Notes: generated by a model from the sequence alone, not told the origin. A DNA stretch of 64,000 nt from an uncultured Cohaesibacter sp. (GCF_963664735.1 NZ_OY761553.1:4337001-4401000); one strand, 5' to 3'; counted from the first letter of the stretch, positions 1 through 10,250 are shown. Translations and numbers: made by a program.

Positions 1-12
1 GTTGTCCCTCAA

Positions 13-1206
13 TTAGGCTTTGAGAACTTCTACGCCAGGGAGGGCCTTGCCTTCCATCCATTCAAGGAATGCACCGCCAGCGGTGGAGATGTAGGAGAAG
101 TCGTCATAAACACCAGCGTGGTTGAGGGCGGCAACGGTGTCACCACCACCAGCAACAGATGTCAGTTTGCCTGCTTTGGTCTGTTCAGCAGCAGCCTTGG
201 CTGCGGCAACAGTTGCCGTATCGAATGGTTCGATTTCGAATGCGCCGAGCGGGCCATTCCAGACAACTGTGTTGGCTTTTTTGATCCAGGCAACAACAGC
301 TTCTACAGACTTCGGTCCAATGTCGAGCATCATGCCATCAGATGGTACGCTGTCCACGTCGCAAACTTCGTGAGGAGCATTGGCTGCGAATTCTTTTGCG
401 ACCAGTGCGTCGGTTGGCAGAACGATATCGCAACCGGCTTTTTCAGCGGCAGCCATGATGCGTTTTGCTGTCTCAGCAAGATCATGTTCGCAAAGGGATT
501 TGCCAACGTCTTTGCCCTGAGCTGCGATAAAGGTGTTTGCCATGCCGCCGCCGATGACCAAGCCATCAACTTTGGTGACAAGGTTTTCGAGCAGGTCGAT
601 CTTGGTGGAAACCTTTGCGCCGCCGACAACAGCCAGAACCGGACGGTTTGGTGTGCCCAGAGCGGAATCAAGAGCTTCCAGTTCCTGCTGCATGGTGCGG
701 CCGGCAACTGCTGGCATATGGTGGCACAGGCCTTCGGTGGAAACGTGTGCGCGGTGGGATACGGAGAAGGCATCTGCTACGAGCAGGTCGCCGTTGGCGC
801 CCAACTGAGCTGCGAATTCCGGATCGTTCTTTTCTTCGCCCTTGTAGAAGCGGGTGTTTTCCAGAACCAGAACGTCGCCATTTGCCATATTGTCGATGGC
901 AGCCTTGGCAACAGGGCCGATGCAGTCTTCAGCAAAACCAACCGGCATTTTGAGCGCTTTGGAAAGGGCTGGAACAACCTGCTTGAGGCTCATTTCCGGT
1001 TTCTTTTCGCCCTTTGGACGACCGAAGTGAGCCAGGATGATGACCTTGCCACCTTTTTCGGAGATTTCGGAGAGGGTTGGCACGATGCGATCAATACGGG
1101 TGGTGTCGGTGACTTCGCCGTCTTTCATCGGGACGTTCAGGTCAACGCGAACCAATACGCGCTTGCCGTTTACATCCACATCATCAAGGGTTTTGAAATT
1201 TGCCAT
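13..1206 (-). CDS. pgk: Phosphoglycerate kinase
   Basis: Cytosolic glycolytic and Calvin-type enzyme that interconverts 1,3-bisphosphoglycerate plus ADP with 3-phosphoglycerate plus ATP. The 397-residue product has the usual full length. It shows the N-terminal substrate-binding signature [13 protein letters not shown] (residues 14-26), the [10 protein letters not shown] segment that opens the nucleotide-binding lobe, and the C-terminal GGGDTVA phosphate-binding loop. The ATG follows an AGGAT ribosome-binding site on the minus strand. It lies downstream of gap and tkt on the same strand, so the three form a central-carbon block. A large stem-loop separates it from gap and may uncouple their expression. 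Identification is secure. Confidence 0.97.
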   Translation of the reverse strand: MANFKTLDDVDVNGKRVLVRVDLNVPMKDGEVTDTTRIDRIVPTLSEISEKGGKVIILAHFGRPKGEKKPEMSLKQVVPALSKALKMPVGFAEDCIGPVAKAAIDNMANGDVLVLENTRFYKGEEKNDPEFAAQLGANGDLLVADAFSVSHRAHVSTEGLCHHMPAVAGRTMQQELEALDSALGTPNRPVLAVVGGAKVSTKIDLLENLVTKVDGLVIGGGMANTFIAAQGKDVGKSLCEHDLAETAKRIMAAAEKAGCDIVLPTDALVAKEFAANAPHEVCDVDSVPSDGMMLDIGPKSVEAVVAWIKKANTVVWNGPLGAFEIEPFDTATVAAAKAAAEQTKAGKLTSVAGGGDTVAALNHAGVYDDFSYISTAGGAFLEWMEGKALPGVEVLKA

Positions 1207-1363
1207 TGGATGATCCTACAATCTGGCCGAACTTCAGTCGGCTGTGTGTCTCACAAAAGCCTGCCTCATTTTCAATTTGGCATGGGCTGAATGTCTTGTC
1301 CTGCTTTGGGCTATGTTTTTGGGAGCTGCAAAAACGCAGTTGCCCCATGGGCCATAAAGCAGA

Positions 1364-1430
1364 AAAGGCGCTGTTGCTGGACTAAAAACCGTTAGTCCGG
1401 TTTTGTCTCTCAAACAGCGCCTTTGAAAAT
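1364..1430 (-). terminator. Large stem-loop between gap and pgk
   Basis: Outer 12-bp arms AAAGGCGCTGTT (1364-1375) and AACAGCGCCTTT (1413-1424) are perfectly complementary. They enclose a second hairpin GGACTA/TAGTCC (1379-1384 and 1393-1398). Read on the minus strand, the outer stem ends in a T-rich run, so it can act as the gap terminator, an attenuator, or an RNA processing or stability element before pgk. Confidence 0.6.
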
Positions 1431-1472
1431 ATCGAGCTCTGCCAGATTGCTCCAGCAGAGCAGGCTGTCATC

Positions 1473-2483
1473 TTATTTGATGAGTTTAGCCATAGCGACT
1501 GCAGTGTCGCCCATGCGGTTGGAGAAGCCCCATTCGTTGTCGTACCAGCTCAGGATACGAACCATGCGGCCGTCCATGACTTTGGTCTGATCCATGTGGA
1601 AGATGGAAGAGTGGCTGTCATGGTTGAAGTCGGAAGAAACGTTAGGCAGTTCGGTGTAACCGAGAATGCCAGCCAGTTTGCCGTCTGCAGCAGCTTTAAC
1701 AGCAGCGTTGACTTCTTCAACAGTGGTGTCTTTTTTAGCCATGAAGACAAGGTCGACAACAGATACGTTCGGGGTAGGAACGCGGATTGCAACACCGTCA
1801 AGTTTGCCAGCAAGTTCTGGAAGAACCAGACCAACAGCTTTAGCAGCACCGGTAGAAGTCGGGATCATGGACAGAGCAGCAGCGCGTGCGCGATACAGGT
1901 CTTTGTGCATGGTATCGAGGGTAGGCTGGTCACCAGTGTAAGAGTGAATGGTGGTCATGAAGCCTTTTTCGATGCCGATTGCTTCGTTCAGAGCATAAGC
2001 AACTGGAGACAGGCAGTTGGTGGTGCAAGAAGCGTTGGAAACTACGAGGTCTTCTGCAGTCAGAGAGTCGTGGTTCACACCGTAAACGATGGTTTTGTCA
2101 GCGCCTGCTGCAGGAGCAGAAACGAGAACGCGTTTTGCACCAGCGGTCAGGTGCATGGAAGCTTTTTCCTTGGCGGTGAAGATACCGGTGCATTCCATTG
2201 CAACGTCGATACCCAGCTCGCCCCAAGGCAGTTCTTCAGGGTTGCGGATGGCGGTTACCTTGATTGGGCCGCGACCTACGTCAATGGTGTCGCCGTCAAC
2301 GGTAACGGTGCCAGGGAATTTGCCATGTACAGAGTCGAAACGTACCAGATGAGCGTTGGTTTCAACTGGGCCCAAGTCGTTAATTGCAACAACTTCGATG
2401 TCAGTACGGCCGGATTCGATAATTGCACGCAGCACGTTACGGCCAATACGACCGAAACCATTGATCGCCACTTTTACAGTCAT
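1473..2483 (-). CDS. gap: Type I glyceraldehyde-3-phosphate dehydrogenase
   Basis: Catalyses oxidative phosphorylation of glyceraldehyde-3-phosphate with an NAD(P) cofactor. The 336-residue protein has the N-terminal Rossmann motif GFGRIGR (residues 9-15), an acidic residue D36 in the AINDLG segment that normally favours NAD over NADP, and the catalytic signature SNASCTTNC with active-site Cys153. The minus-strand ATG follows a clear AGGAG site. It is flanked by tkt upstream and pgk downstream in the same orientation, with stem-loops on both sides. The family is certain. Cofactor preference is inferred from D36. Confidence 0.97.
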   Translation of the reverse strand: MTVKVAINGFGRIGRNVLRAIIESGRTDIEVVAINDLGPVETNAHLVRFDSVHGKFPGTVTVDGDTIDVGRGPIKVTAIRNPEELPWGELGIDVAMECTGIFTAKEKASMHLTAGAKRVLVSAPAAGADKTIVYGVNHDSLTAEDLVVSNASCTTNCLSPVAYALNEAIGIEKGFMTTIHSYTGDQPTLDTMHKDLYRARAAALSMIPTSTGAAKAVGLVLPELAGKLDGVAIRVPTPNVSVVDLVFMAKKDTTVEEVNAAVKAAADGKLAGILGYTELPNVSSDFNHDSHSSIFHMDQTKVMDGRMVRILSWYDNEWGFSNRMGDTAVAMAKLIK

Positions 2484-2651
2484 GACTTTCTCCTGATTTA
2501 GCCGGCACTACAAATGATCGGGCCGGTCTTGCACTTAGATCAACTTTATGGGCGCGTCATATAAGAGGGTTTAGGTCCGCGCGTTGATTGATCTCATATT
2601 AGGTGGACAATATACTTTTGTCGTATGACAATTCAACATCTCTGCCAAGCT

Positions 2652-2686
2652 AATTGGCAGAAAAAAACATAATTTTTCTGCCAATT
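2652..2686 (-). terminator. Intrinsic terminator after tkt
   Basis: Perfect inverted repeat AATTGGCAGAAAAA / TTTTTCTGCCAATT with a 7-nt loop lies just past the tkt stop. The A and T runs are part of the stem, so it can act in either direction. Only tkt ends here. Confidence 0.75.
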
Positions 2687-2711
2687 TCAGATGTTGTGTT
2701 CGTATTTACGC

Positions 2712-4697
2712 TTATTTTAGGCGTTCGACAACCTTTGCGACGACATTGTCGGAAGTGATGCCGAATTTTTCATATAGCTCTTTGTATGGGCCAGAAGCGC
2801 CGAAGCTGTTCATGCCGATAAAGATGCCATCTGAGCCAATGAAGCGGTCCCAACCCATGCGAAGGGCAGCTTCAATGCCGACGTTGACCTTGGCGCTGCC
2901 AAGGATGTCTTTCTTGTATTCCTCGGATTGTGCTTCGAAAAGCTCAAAACATGGAACAGAAATTACGCGAGCAAGGATTTCCTGCTCTGCCAGTGCCGCC
3001 TTTGCAGCCATGGCGATTTCCACTTCAGAGCCTGAAGCGAAGATCGAAACGTCTGCATCACCATCACAGTCAGAGAGTACATATGCACCGCGTGCGCAGA
3101 GGTTTTCTTCTGAATATTCGGTGCGATATGGGGTCAGGCCCTGACGGGTCAATGCCATAGAGCTTGGGTTGCTCGTGGATTTGATGGCGACTTCCCAGCA
3201 TTCAGCGGTTTCCATCGCGTCAGCAGGACGGAAGACCTGCATGTTCGGGATGGCCCTCAGGGATGCGAGGGTTTCAACTGGCTGGTGGGTTGGACCATCT
3301 TCGCCAAGACCGATAGAATCGTGGGTCAGCACATAGATGACACGCTGTTCCATCAATGCGGAAAGGCGCATGGCTCCACGCATATAATCAGCAAACACCA
3401 AGAAGGTGCCGCTGTATGGAATAACGCCACCATGCAGCGCCATGCCGTTCATGGCAGATGCCATGCCGTGCTCGCGAATGCCCCAGTTGATGTAGCGACC
3501 GGAGAAATCGTCAGGCGTGACTGATTCGGTAGATGGTGTCTTGGTGTTGTTCGAACCGGTGAGGTCGGCGGAGCCACCAATGGTTTCCGGCACAGCAGCC
3601 GTGATGACGTTGAGCGCCATTTCGGAAGCTTTGCGGGTTGCCACATTCTTTGGTTCTTCGGCCAGAGACTTTTTGTATTCTACCATTGCTTCTTCGAAGC
3701 CGGATGGCAGATCGCCGCGCATGCGACGTTCAAACTCTGCACGAAGCTCCGGATCAGCAGCTTCAAGACGTTTCTGCCATTCCTTGTGAGCCTGAGCGGC
3801 ATTGAGACCGGCAATGCGCCATGCATCACGGATATCTGCCGGAAGTTCAAATGGCGCGCATTCCCAGCCGAGAGCTTCACGGGTTGCTGCAATTTCATTC
3901 GCACCAAGAGGAGCGCCATGGACCTTGTTGGTGCCAGCCTTGTTTGGCGAACCATACCCGATGATCGTTTTGCACGCGATCATGGTTGGCTTGTCGCTCT
4001 TCTGGGCTTCTTCGATTGCGGCAGCAATTGCAGCCTGATCGTGACCGTCAACGCTCATGGTGTTCCAGTTGCAAGCCTTGAAGCGTGCATGCTGGTCTGT
4101 GGAATCCGACACGCTGACATTACCGTCGATGGTGATGTTGTTGTCATCCCACAGAAGAATGAGTTTGTTGAGTTTGAGATGACCTGCCAGCGCAATGGCT
4201 TCCTGGGAGATGCCTTCCATAAGGCAGCCGTCACCAGCCATGACATAGGTGCGGTGGTTTACAAGATCATCACCGAATTTTGCAGCTAGGAGCTTTTCCG
4301 TGATCGCCATGCCGACAGCATTGGCGATGCCCTGACCCAGAGGGCCGGTGGTTGTTTCGATGCCAGCAGCATGCCCATATTCCGGATGTCCAGCCGTTTT
4401 TGCGCCCAATTGGCGGAAGTTAGCCAGATCTTCGATGGTCATGTCTTCATAGCCCAGCAGATGAAGCAGGGAATAAAGTAGCATCGAGCCGTGGCCACCA
4501 GACATTACGAAACGGTCCCGGTCAGCCCATTTTGGGCAGGTAGGATCAATTCTCATGAATTTCGTGAAAAGAACGGTAGCAACATCGGCTGCACCCATAG
4601 GGAGGCCTGGGTGTCCGGAATTTGCTTTCTCAACGGCATCCATTGAAAGAAAGCGGATCGCATGTGCCATGCGGGTCTGTTTATCCATGTTGTTCAT
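2712..4697 (-). CDS. tkt: Transketolase
   Basis: Thiamine-diphosphate enzyme of the non-oxidative pentose phosphate and Calvin pathways that moves two-carbon units between sugar phosphates. The 661-residue protein carries the transketolase N-terminal signature ([21 protein letters not shown]), the ThDP/metal motif beginning GDGCLMEG and ending near DNNITIDG, and the pyrimidine-domain signature [15 protein letters not shown]. Length is typical. There are two possible starts nine bases apart (MNNMDK); the upstream one is used. A gap of about 600 bp without genes separates it from the divergent zapA side. It lies directly upstream of gap and pgk on the same strand. Confidence 0.97.
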   Translation of the reverse strand: MNNMDKQTRMAHAIRFLSMDAVEKANSGHPGLPMGAADVATVLFTKFMRIDPTCPKWADRDRFVMSGGHGSMLLYSLLHLLGYEDMTIEDLANFRQLGAKTAGHPEYGHAAGIETTTGPLGQGIANAVGMAITEKLLAAKFGDDLVNHRTYVMAGDGCLMEGISQEAIALAGHLKLNKLILLWDDNNITIDGNVSVSDSTDQHARFKACNWNTMSVDGHDQAAIAAAIEEAQKSDKPTMIACKTIIGYGSPNKAGTNKVHGAPLGANEIAATREALGWECAPFELPADIRDAWRIAGLNAAQAHKEWQKRLEAADPELRAEFERRMRGDLPSGFEEAMVEYKKSLAEEPKNVATRKASEMALNVITAAVPETIGGSADLTGSNNTKTPSTESVTPDDFSGRYINWGIREHGMASAMNGMALHGGVIPYSGTFLVFADYMRGAMRLSALMEQRVIYVLTHDSIGLGEDGPTHQPVETLASLRAIPNMQVFRPADAMETAECWEVAIKSTSNPSSMALTRQGLTPYRTEYSEENLCARGAYVLSDCDGDADVSIFASGSEVEIAMAAKAALAEQEILARVISVPCFELFEAQSEEYKKDILGSAKVNVGIEAALRMGWDRFIGSDGIFIGMNSFGASGPYKELYEKFGITSDNVVAKVVERLK

Positions 4698-5302
4698 GAA
4701 CTCTGCTTCTGGATGTTGTCCTATGCCTTAGACTTGGAATTATCATTGAAATATCCATTGTCGTATAACATGCGAACGCAATCTGGTTAAACAGTAACTG
4801 CCTTGCCACTTAGCAAGCCCGGCAGACAGAGGCGTAATTTAAACGCCCTGACATTTATCATCCAGTGTATAAGAGTCAATGCGCTCGAAAGGGGCATTCC
4901 CGTAAAACAGCAGAATTAGCATGATTTACGGGCTATCTTTCATTCGTCTGTGGACTTGGACTGTTGATGAATAGGTGCCATTGACGAAGTTCGATTCAGT
5001 CTCCTAAATTTGTATCGAAAGTGGAATCTTGCGGGTTTCACCATTTTGATTCTATAAATTTACAAAGCGTTGCGTGTTTGTACTGATAAGCCTGACGGGC
5101 TCCTTATTCGGATTTTATTTGGGTAATGATTAGGGGCTGTCTATGTTGGCAAAATAGCCTATTCGGGGTATCAAGGTTCGATCGAGTGTCGCTCATGTCG
5201 ACAATTAAGTGGCATTAGGCTTGATGAGAAGCCGGAAGTATGAAATTGGCTGCTGAGCCAATAGTGGTGGAAGCGCTGATGGATGAGTTTTTTGGGGGGT
5301 AC
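4698..5302. other. Gene-free divergent intergenic region
   Basis: About 600 bp separate the divergent tkt and DUF4164-like genes. No supported open reading frame or RNA is visible. The stretch is AT-rich and should hold both promoters. A short GGCGT/ACGCC dyad lies near 4829-4845, but I cannot assign an operator. Confidence 0.6.
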
Positions 5303-5584
5303 ATGAGTGATAAGACGCGTGTGGATGCTGCTTGGACAAGGCTTGATGCGGCAATTGATGCTCTTGAGCAGTCCATCAACAAGCGGCAGACAAAAGATCT
5401 TTCTGTAAAGGCTTTGCAGGATGATCTGAAGCGCATGGCAGAGGAAAGATCTGAACTGACCGGTTCGCTTGAGAAAGAAAAATCTCGGGCGCAGAAGTTG
5501 GCGGGAGCCAATGAAGAAGTGTCTCGCCGGTTGGGGGCTGCGATGGAGTCAGTTCGGGCTGTGCTGGAGCGGCATGGTGGGTGA
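5303..5584 (+). CDS. DUF4164-like small coiled-coil protein
   Basis: Short predicted cytosolic protein of 93 residues when started at the ATG at 5303, which is preceded by a GGGGGG-type ribosome-binding site. An upstream in-frame ATG at 5240 has no such site. The sequence is almost entirely helical with regular heptads (ALEQSINKRQTKDLSVKALQ), fitting the DUF4164 family of alphaproteobacteria. Its position next to zapA and tkt also fits. It probably acts in or beside the ZapA/FtsZ context, but no function is established from the sequence. Confidence 0.75.
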   Translation: MSDKTRVDAAWTRLDAAIDALEQSINKRQTKDLSVKALQDDLKRMAEERSELTGSLEKEKSRAQKLAGANEEVSRRLGAAMESVRAVLERHGG

Positions 5585-5622
5585 CACATGAGGTGGGCCA
5601 CTTAGGTTGGCTGGAGTAAAAG

Positions 5623-5982
5623 ATGGTTCAAGTCAATGTCAGCATTAACGGGCGCGCTTATCGCATGGCCTGTGAAGATGGTCAGGAAGAACATTTGCTG
5701 GCATTGTCGCGACGATTCGACGAATTGATCGTGCAATTGAAAGAAAATTTCGGCGAAATTGGTGATCAACGCCTTACGGTGATGGCCGGAATAATGGCGA
5801 TGGATCTGCTCGCTGAAGCCGATGGCAAGGTCAAGGGCCTGAGTGACGAGATCTCTACCTTGCGGGAAGCCCGCTCTGCGGTTCTGGAAAAATCCGAAGG
5901 GGATCAGGAGGAGCTTGCTCTCAGAATCGACAAGGCCGCCGAGCAATTGGAAAGGTTGTCGAAAGCTCTTCTCGAAAGTTGA
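5623..5982 (+). CDS. zapA: Cell division protein ZapA
   Basis: FtsZ-associated protein that bundles FtsZ filaments and stabilises the division ring. The 119-residue product starts MVQVNVSINGRAYRMAC and contains the conserved ZapA globular head (GQEEHLLALSRRFDELI) followed by a C-terminal coiled coil (LRIDKAAEQLERLSKAL). It lies 38 bp after the DUF4164-like gene and just upstream of the 6S RNA gene and the 5-formyl-THF cyclo-ligase, the classic proteobacterial ygfE-ssrS-ygfA order. Confidence 0.92.
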   Translation: MVQVNVSINGRAYRMACEDGQEEHLLALSRRFDELIVQLKENFGEIGDQRLTVMAGIMAMDLLAEADGKVKGLSDEISTLREARSAVLEKSEGDQEELALRIDKAAEQLERLSKALLES

Positions 5983-6039
5983 TGAGACAACAAACGCACT
6001 GGAAATTTTAAGGCGAATACTTTATATATGGAAAGCTTG

Positions 6040-6200
6040 CTGCACTTCGCGTTAGATGCAACTTTTCCTCGGGGCCTTAAAGATCCGAACGGGAGCTGGC
6101 GCTGATCTGGACCGTGGTCCGTTTCAACTGGCACCCACCTGCAATACAGGTGTCCCAGGATCATGAAAAGCGTCGACGGTCGTTGCGGCTTTCAGTTTGG
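6040..6200 (+). ncRNA. ssrS: 6S RNA
   Basis: Regulatory RNA that mimics an open promoter and sequesters housekeeping RNA polymerase. Identified from position (between zapA and the cyclo-ligase) and from a long imperfect hairpin: TGCAAC near 6057 pairs with GTTGCG near 6182, and internal complementary segments include CCACCTG/CAGGTG. The block around 6070-6190 resembles alphaproteobacterial 6S sequences as I remember them. A TATATAT -10-like element lies at about 6022. The ends are approximate. Confidence 0.75.
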
Positions 6201-6235
6201 GAGCGGCAATCCTTTTTTGGATTCGCCGCTCTTTT
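6201..6235 (+). terminator. Terminator after 6S RNA
   Basis: Arms GAGCGGCAATCC and GGATTCGCCGCTC pair with one bulge and are followed by a T run. This probably ends the 6S RNA transcript before the cyclo-ligase gene. Confidence 0.75.
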
Positions 6236-6257
6236 ACAATGAGCTGGTAGTCGACCG

Positions 6258-6851
6258 ATGGATGACCTTGTTACAAGAGACCTGAAGCGAGATGCGCGTC
6301 GCAATATGCGTGCTCTGAGAAATTCCCTTTCGTCAGAGGAACATGCTGACGCAAGTCGTAGAATTTGTGAAAATCTCATCAGGTATCTGGACTTGAAGGA
6401 ACTGCCCAATATTCACTGTATCGGGCTGTTTTCTCCGGTTAAGTCCGAGGTTAATGTTTCCCTGCTCGAAGAGCCGTTGCGAAACCGAGGGCTCGATCTT
6501 GCTCTGCCCGTGACTGTCGGGGCGACTGGTATGGTGTTTCGCCGCTGGGAAAAGGGAGCTCCTTTGTCTGATGCCGGATTTGGAACTGTGGGGCCGGTGC
6601 GCGGGGCTCATGAGGTCTTTCCGGATTGCCTCTTGATGCCGCTCCTGGCATTTGACACCCAATGCAATCGGCTCGGTTATGGGGCTGGTCATTTCGATCG
6701 CTATATCTCGGAGCGCATCATACAGAATTCCCGTCCTCATCTTGTTGGCCTAGCTTTCGCCTTGCAGCAACTGGACAAGATACCTGTTGGAGAGTATGAC
6801 CTTCCGCTAGATGTAATTTTGACAGAAAAAGAAATCGTTATGCCAGCTTGA
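6258..6851 (+). CDS. 5-formyltetrahydrofolate cyclo-ligase
   Basis: Converts 5-formyl-THF and ATP to 5,10-methenyl-THF in one-carbon metabolism. The 197-residue protein has the N-terminal basic helix (KRDARRNMRALRNSLS) that contributes to ATP binding, and the C-terminal signature GYGAGHFDRYI that binds substrate and magnesium. Length is normal for the YgfA/Fau family. It sits directly after 6S RNA, the usual arrangement. In some bacteria the pair is co-transcribed, although a terminator lies between them here. Confidence 0.93.
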   Translation: MDDLVTRDLKRDARRNMRALRNSLSSEEHADASRRICENLIRYLDLKELPNIHCIGLFSPVKSEVNVSLLEEPLRNRGLDLALPVTVGATGMVFRRWEKGAPLSDAGFGTVGPVRGAHEVFPDCLLMPLLAFDTQCNRLGYGAGHFDRYISERIIQNSRPHLVGLAFALQQLDKIPVGEYDLPLDVILTEKEIVMPA

Positions 6852-6885
6852 AGGATAACGGTGCAGTTTAGATTGAGCGGAATTT

Positions 6886-7710
6886 ATGCGACTGCTGTTT
6901 ATTGGAGATATTGTTGGACGGGCCGGGCGGGCCATTGTTGAAGACAAGTTACCTGGGTTGATCGAGCAATATGAGCTCGATTTCGTCGTTATTAACGGCG
7001 AGAATTCTGCAGGTGGTTTCGGTATTACAGAGACAATATTGCAAAATCTTGTCGATGCTGGCGCCGATGTTGTGACGACCGGCAATCATGTCTGGGATCA
7101 GCGCGATGCGATGGTCTATTGTGACCGGCAACCGGCTTTTCTGCGTCCAATCAATTTTCCGGCAGGCGTCCCCGGCAAGGGGGCCAATCTTTATCATGCT
7201 CGTAATGGCGCGTCCGTTCTGGTCATGAATGCCATGGGGCGGGTCTATATGGATGCGCTGGACTGTCCGTTTCATGCGGTGGAGAAGGAGCTTGCTGCTT
7301 GCCCTCTGGGCGAGTTTGCAGATGTGATCATTCTGGATTTCCATGCTGAGGCGACATCTGAAAAACAGGCTATGGGATATTTCCTTGATGGCCGGGTCAG
7401 CATGGTTGTTGGAACCCATACCCATACGCCTACGTCTGATCATCGCATTTTGCCTGCCGGTACAGCCTATCTGACCGACGCAGGAATGTGCGGTGATTAT
7501 GATTCCGTGCTTGGCATGGACAAGGAGGAACCCATTCATCGCTTTTTGCGCAAGGTTTCCTCTTCGCGTTACACCCCCGCTCTGGGGGAAGCGACCCTGT
7601 GCGGATTTGCGGTTGATACCGATGACCGGACAGGGTTGGCTCTGGCTGCCGAACCTGTGCGGATCGGAGGGCATTTATCCCGTCATATTCCGTCTTTCTG
7701 GGAAAAATAA
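6886..7710 (+). CDS. YmdB-like metallophosphoesterase (TIGR00282 family)
   Basis: Dimetal phosphodiesterase of the family in which Bacillus YmdB hydrolyses 2',3'- and 3',5'-cyclic nucleotides. The 274-residue protein shows the expected metal ligands in order: D8 in FIGDIVGRAG, the NGENSAGG block, GNHVWDQ, and late histidines in VGTHTHTPTSDHRILP. It starts 34 bp after the cyclo-ligase stop and is probably co-transcribed with it. The enzyme class is well supported. The physiological substrate in this organism is unknown. Confidence 0.9.
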   Translation: MRLLFIGDIVGRAGRAIVEDKLPGLIEQYELDFVVINGENSAGGFGITETILQNLVDAGADVVTTGNHVWDQRDAMVYCDRQPAFLRPINFPAGVPGKGANLYHARNGASVLVMNAMGRVYMDALDCPFHAVEKELAACPLGEFADVIILDFHAEATSEKQAMGYFLDGRVSMVVGTHTHTPTSDHRILPAGTAYLTDAGMCGDYDSVLGMDKEEPIHRFLRKVSSSRYTPALGEATLCGFAVDTDDRTGLALAAEPVRIGGHLSRHIPSFWEK

Positions 7711-7839
7711 CGGGAATTGAACCAACTAAACAGTCTCGTGCGCCAAGGTCTCTTGATCTTTGCCGCTATATTGTGGCATGACCGGCAGCAAATATTGCGT
7801 GGGACGCGCGACGACCAAAGACTATACGGATTGTAGGAC

Positions 7840-8589
7840 ATGGCAGGCCATTCAAAATTCAAGAATATCATGTATCGCAAAGGTGCACAGGACGCCAAGC
7901 GGTCCAAGTTGTTCTCAAAACTTTCCAAAGAAATCACTGTTGCCGCGAAGATGGGCGGAGGCGATCCTGACGCGAACGCTCGCTTGCGTCTGGCTATCCA
8001 GAACGCGCGTGGCCAGTCAATGCCGAAAGACAACATTGATCGTGCTATCAAGAAGGCTGAGGCTGGTGATGAAGGCAACTTTGATGAAGTTCGGTACGAA
8101 GGTTATGGTCCAGCTGGTACAGCCGTTGTTGTCGAAGCGCTGACTGATAACCGCAACCGTACTGCGTCCAACGTGCGTGCCGCTTTCACCAAAAGCGGTG
8201 GGTCTCTTGGGGAGACCGGCTCTGTTGCCTTCATGTTTGATCGCGTGGGCGAGTTGGTTTATCCGGCAGAAGTTGGCGACGCTGATACCGTTCTGGAAGC
8301 GGCTATTGAGGCTGGTGCCGATGACGTCATCAGCGATGACGATGGCCACACCATTTACACCACTTTTGAAGACATGATCGAAGTGGGCAAGGCTCTTGAA
8401 GAAGCCTTCGGCAAAGAGCCAGAATCCCAGAAAGCCATCTGGAAGCCACAGAATGAAATTGATGTGGATCTGGAAAAGGCCGAGAAGATCATGAAGCTTA
8501 TCAACGCTCTTGAAGACGATGACGACGTGCAAAACGTTTATTCCAACTTCACCATGAGCGATGAAGTGGCCGAAGCTCTGGAAGGCTGA
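7840..8589 (+). CDS. YebC/PmpR family protein
   Basis: Member of the YebC/PmpR/TACO1 family, described as transcriptional regulators and more recently as factors that help ribosomes translate difficult motifs. The 249-residue protein begins with the family hallmark [21 protein letters not shown] and has the usual three-domain length with an acidic C-terminus ([13 protein letters not shown]). It is followed by a strong terminator. Unlike many relatives, where yebC is directly upstream of ruvC, two unrelated membrane-protein genes on the opposite strand are inserted between them. Confidence 0.93.
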   Translation: MAGHSKFKNIMYRKGAQDAKRSKLFSKLSKEITVAAKMGGGDPDANARLRLAIQNARGQSMPKDNIDRAIKKAEAGDEGNFDEVRYEGYGPAGTAVVVEALTDNRNRTASNVRAAFTKSGGSLGETGSVAFMFDRVGELVYPAEVGDADTVLEAAIEAGADDVISDDDGHTIYTTFEDMIEVGKALEEAFGKEPESQKAIWKPQNEIDVDLEKAEKIMKLINALEDDDDVQNVYSNFTMSDEVAEALEG

Positions 8590-8618
8590 GTTCTCGTCTT
8601 TCGTTTAGAATTTCAAGA

Positions 8619-8646
8619 CCCCGCATGTCTTCATGCGGGGTTTTTC
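8619..8646 (+). terminator. Terminator after the yebC-type gene
   Basis: Perfect 9-bp stem CCCCGCATG / CATGCGGGG with a TCTT loop followed by TTTTT. Confidence 0.9.
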
Positions 8647-8681
8647 TATTCAGCAGCAGGTTATAGTTGCAAGCTACTGGT

Positions 8682-9470
8682 TTAGCGCTTGCGCCTTTTG
8701 GGCTTCTTACGTCTTTTAGGCTTCTTTTGTCTGACTTCTTTGTTCGACGGCTTCCGCTCTTTCTGCTGTTCTCGTTCCTGGCGTCGTTTGGCACGAGCGG
8801 CTGGCGAATACCTTTCCTCTTTTGGCGATGGAGGTGCTGGCTTAAAGGTGAATTCGTCGATCGCGAAGGCCAACAGAAAAATGGCGATGATGGTGGCAAG
8901 GGTGATATTCTGCTTGAGAACTGGGGACAGGCTATCCGTACCGACGGAGATTGATCCCAGGGTTCTGCGCTTGCCATAACTGTCTCTGAAGCCTTCAAGC
9001 TGTTGAGGCGTTGCAATGGAAGCATAGCCCGCAAAGGTTTCGTCCGGGAATGTGCTGGCTGATTGTTTGGTCCAATAGGTGTGGCCTTGCGCTGTGACGC
9101 ATTTGAAACTTCGAGTGAACAACACTGTGGAATTCTTGAGGGTGCTTTTACCGCTATTATAAATGTCTCTTTCCGGGCAACGTCTGGCCTGTTCGAAGGA
9201 ATAGGCGGGCGCAAAAGGATCAAGGGTCATAAACCCAACGCTAAAAACGAGCAAGGTGAGCATTGAGACTATGAAAATGATCGTGCGGGGTGCGCGATCT
9301 GAGCGGCCGTCGTTGCCGTCACCCATCGGAATGCCCACGGAAGGCACGAAAGCCATCAAAAGAACAAGGCCCCATATCCAGCTCCAATAAATGCTGATGA
9401 GTAGTGCCAAGCAGGTGCAGATAAGAAAAACGGCTAGCGTCTTGGCTAAAGTAATCAGTTTGGCTTTCAT
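8682..9470 (-). CDS. Membrane protein of unknown function with basic tail (paralog 1)
   Basis: I do not recognise this 262-residue protein. It has three hydrophobic segments near the N-terminus (about residues 9-28, 30-48 and 63-83), then a 100-residue soluble region that is probably extracytoplasmic. A fourth segment spans about 190-207. The tail is extremely lysine/arginine-rich (EVRQKKPKRRKKPKRRKR). It aligns with its upstream neighbour through VGIPM, GFM.LDP/GFMKYDP, a tyrosine/tryptophan-containing loop, the last membrane span and the basic tail, so the two arose by tandem duplication. The pair is separated by 24 bp and is probably one operon. Function unknown; the tail could bind anionic lipid, nucleic acid or a partner. 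Confidence 0.75.
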   Translation of the reverse strand: MKAKLITLAKTLAVFLICTCLALLISIYWSWIWGLVLLMAFVPSVGIPMGDGNDGRSDRAPRTIIFIVSMLTLLVFSVGFMTLDPFAPAYSFEQARRCPERDIYNSGKSTLKNSTVLFTRSFKCVTAQGHTYWTKQSASTFPDETFAGYASIATPQQLEGFRDSYGKRRTLGSISVGTDSLSPVLKQNITLATIIAIFLLAFAIDEFTFKPAPPSPKEERYSPAARAKRRQEREQQKERKPSNKEVRQKKPKRRKKPKRRKR

Positions 9471-9494
9471 GGAAAATCCTGAGTTTTGGCCGTG

Positions 9495-10250
9495 CTATTT
9501 CTTGCTTTTTCGTTTGCCCTGTCGTTTGCTGTTTGGCTTGTTTTGTGCGGTGTGTCCTGCTTTGGGAGCAGGTTCGGCTTTTTGGTTTGCCCGATTATCA
9601 GATACTTGTTTGGCTTTCCGCCTCCAATAGGCTTCCTCCAACACGAAGGCGCCGGCGAAAAGAAACAAGACCAGCATGATGAACATGTTTTGAGCCGTCA
9701 CGGCCATGCTGTCATTGGTGAATTGGCCAACAAACATGTCCTCATCGGGAAAATCGGCTCGGCTGCCCAGTTTTTCGATGACGAAATCACGCAAGGTATC
9801 CGGCGCGGCAATAAAGTAGCCGTGATACTCGTTGGCGCTTGTGGCGTCATATCCCGTTTCAGCCCAGTACATGTTACCGTTCTGGCTGTAAGCCTCATAA
9901 TATAGTTGGCTCTTTCTCGTTCGGTATTGATAGTAGAAGCTCAGCTGTATGGTGACGTCCTGGCTGGCCTGCCTCTCACCCGCGAAAGGTTCGGCTCGAG
10001 AGAGCGGGTCATATTTCATGAAGCCAATTGTGTAGACACAGAAAAAGACCATGGCGAGCATAAAGATAGCAGTGCGCCAATAGCGCCCGCTTTCGGCGCC
10101 AGACATGGGGATACCAACAAAGACGGCCAAGACCAGAAACAGGAAGCCGCCCCAACCGATACTGATTTCATTGGTCATCCAAATGCATAAGAGCACAGAA
10201 ATCAGCATGACAGCGATGGTTTTGGTTATGGATTTGATCAAACTCGGCAT
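9495..10250 (-). CDS. Membrane protein of unknown function with basic tail (paralog 2)
   Basis: The 251-residue product has the same plan as the downstream paralog. It has three N-terminal hydrophobic segments, the [16 protein letters not shown] segment, GFMKYDPL, a soluble domain rich in aromatic residues ([18 protein letters not shown]), a last span ([20 protein letters not shown]) and a basic tail ([14 protein letters not shown]). It is transcribed first of the pair, divergently from ruvC. Tryptophan is retained at [10 protein letters not shown], matching GHTYWTKQSA in the paralog. No family is recognised. Confidence 0.75.
   Translation of the reverse strand: MPSLIKSITKTIAVMLISVLLCIWMTNEISIGWGGFLFLVLAVFVGIPMSGAESGRYWRTAIFMLAMVFFCVYTIGFMKYDPLSRAEPFAGERQASQDVTIQLSFYYQYRTRKSQLYYEAYSQNGNMYWAETGYDATSANEYHGYFIAAPDTLRDFVIEKLGSRADFPDEDMFVGQFTNDSMAVTAQNMFIMLVLFLFAGAFVLEEAYWRRKAKQVSDNRANQKAEPAPKAGHTAQNKPNSKRQGKRKSKK

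Noticed and set aside
118-1290. 390-residue ORF antisense to pgk
   Set aside because: Cysteine- and phenylalanine-rich translation without family sequence, fully opposite a certain pgk gene.
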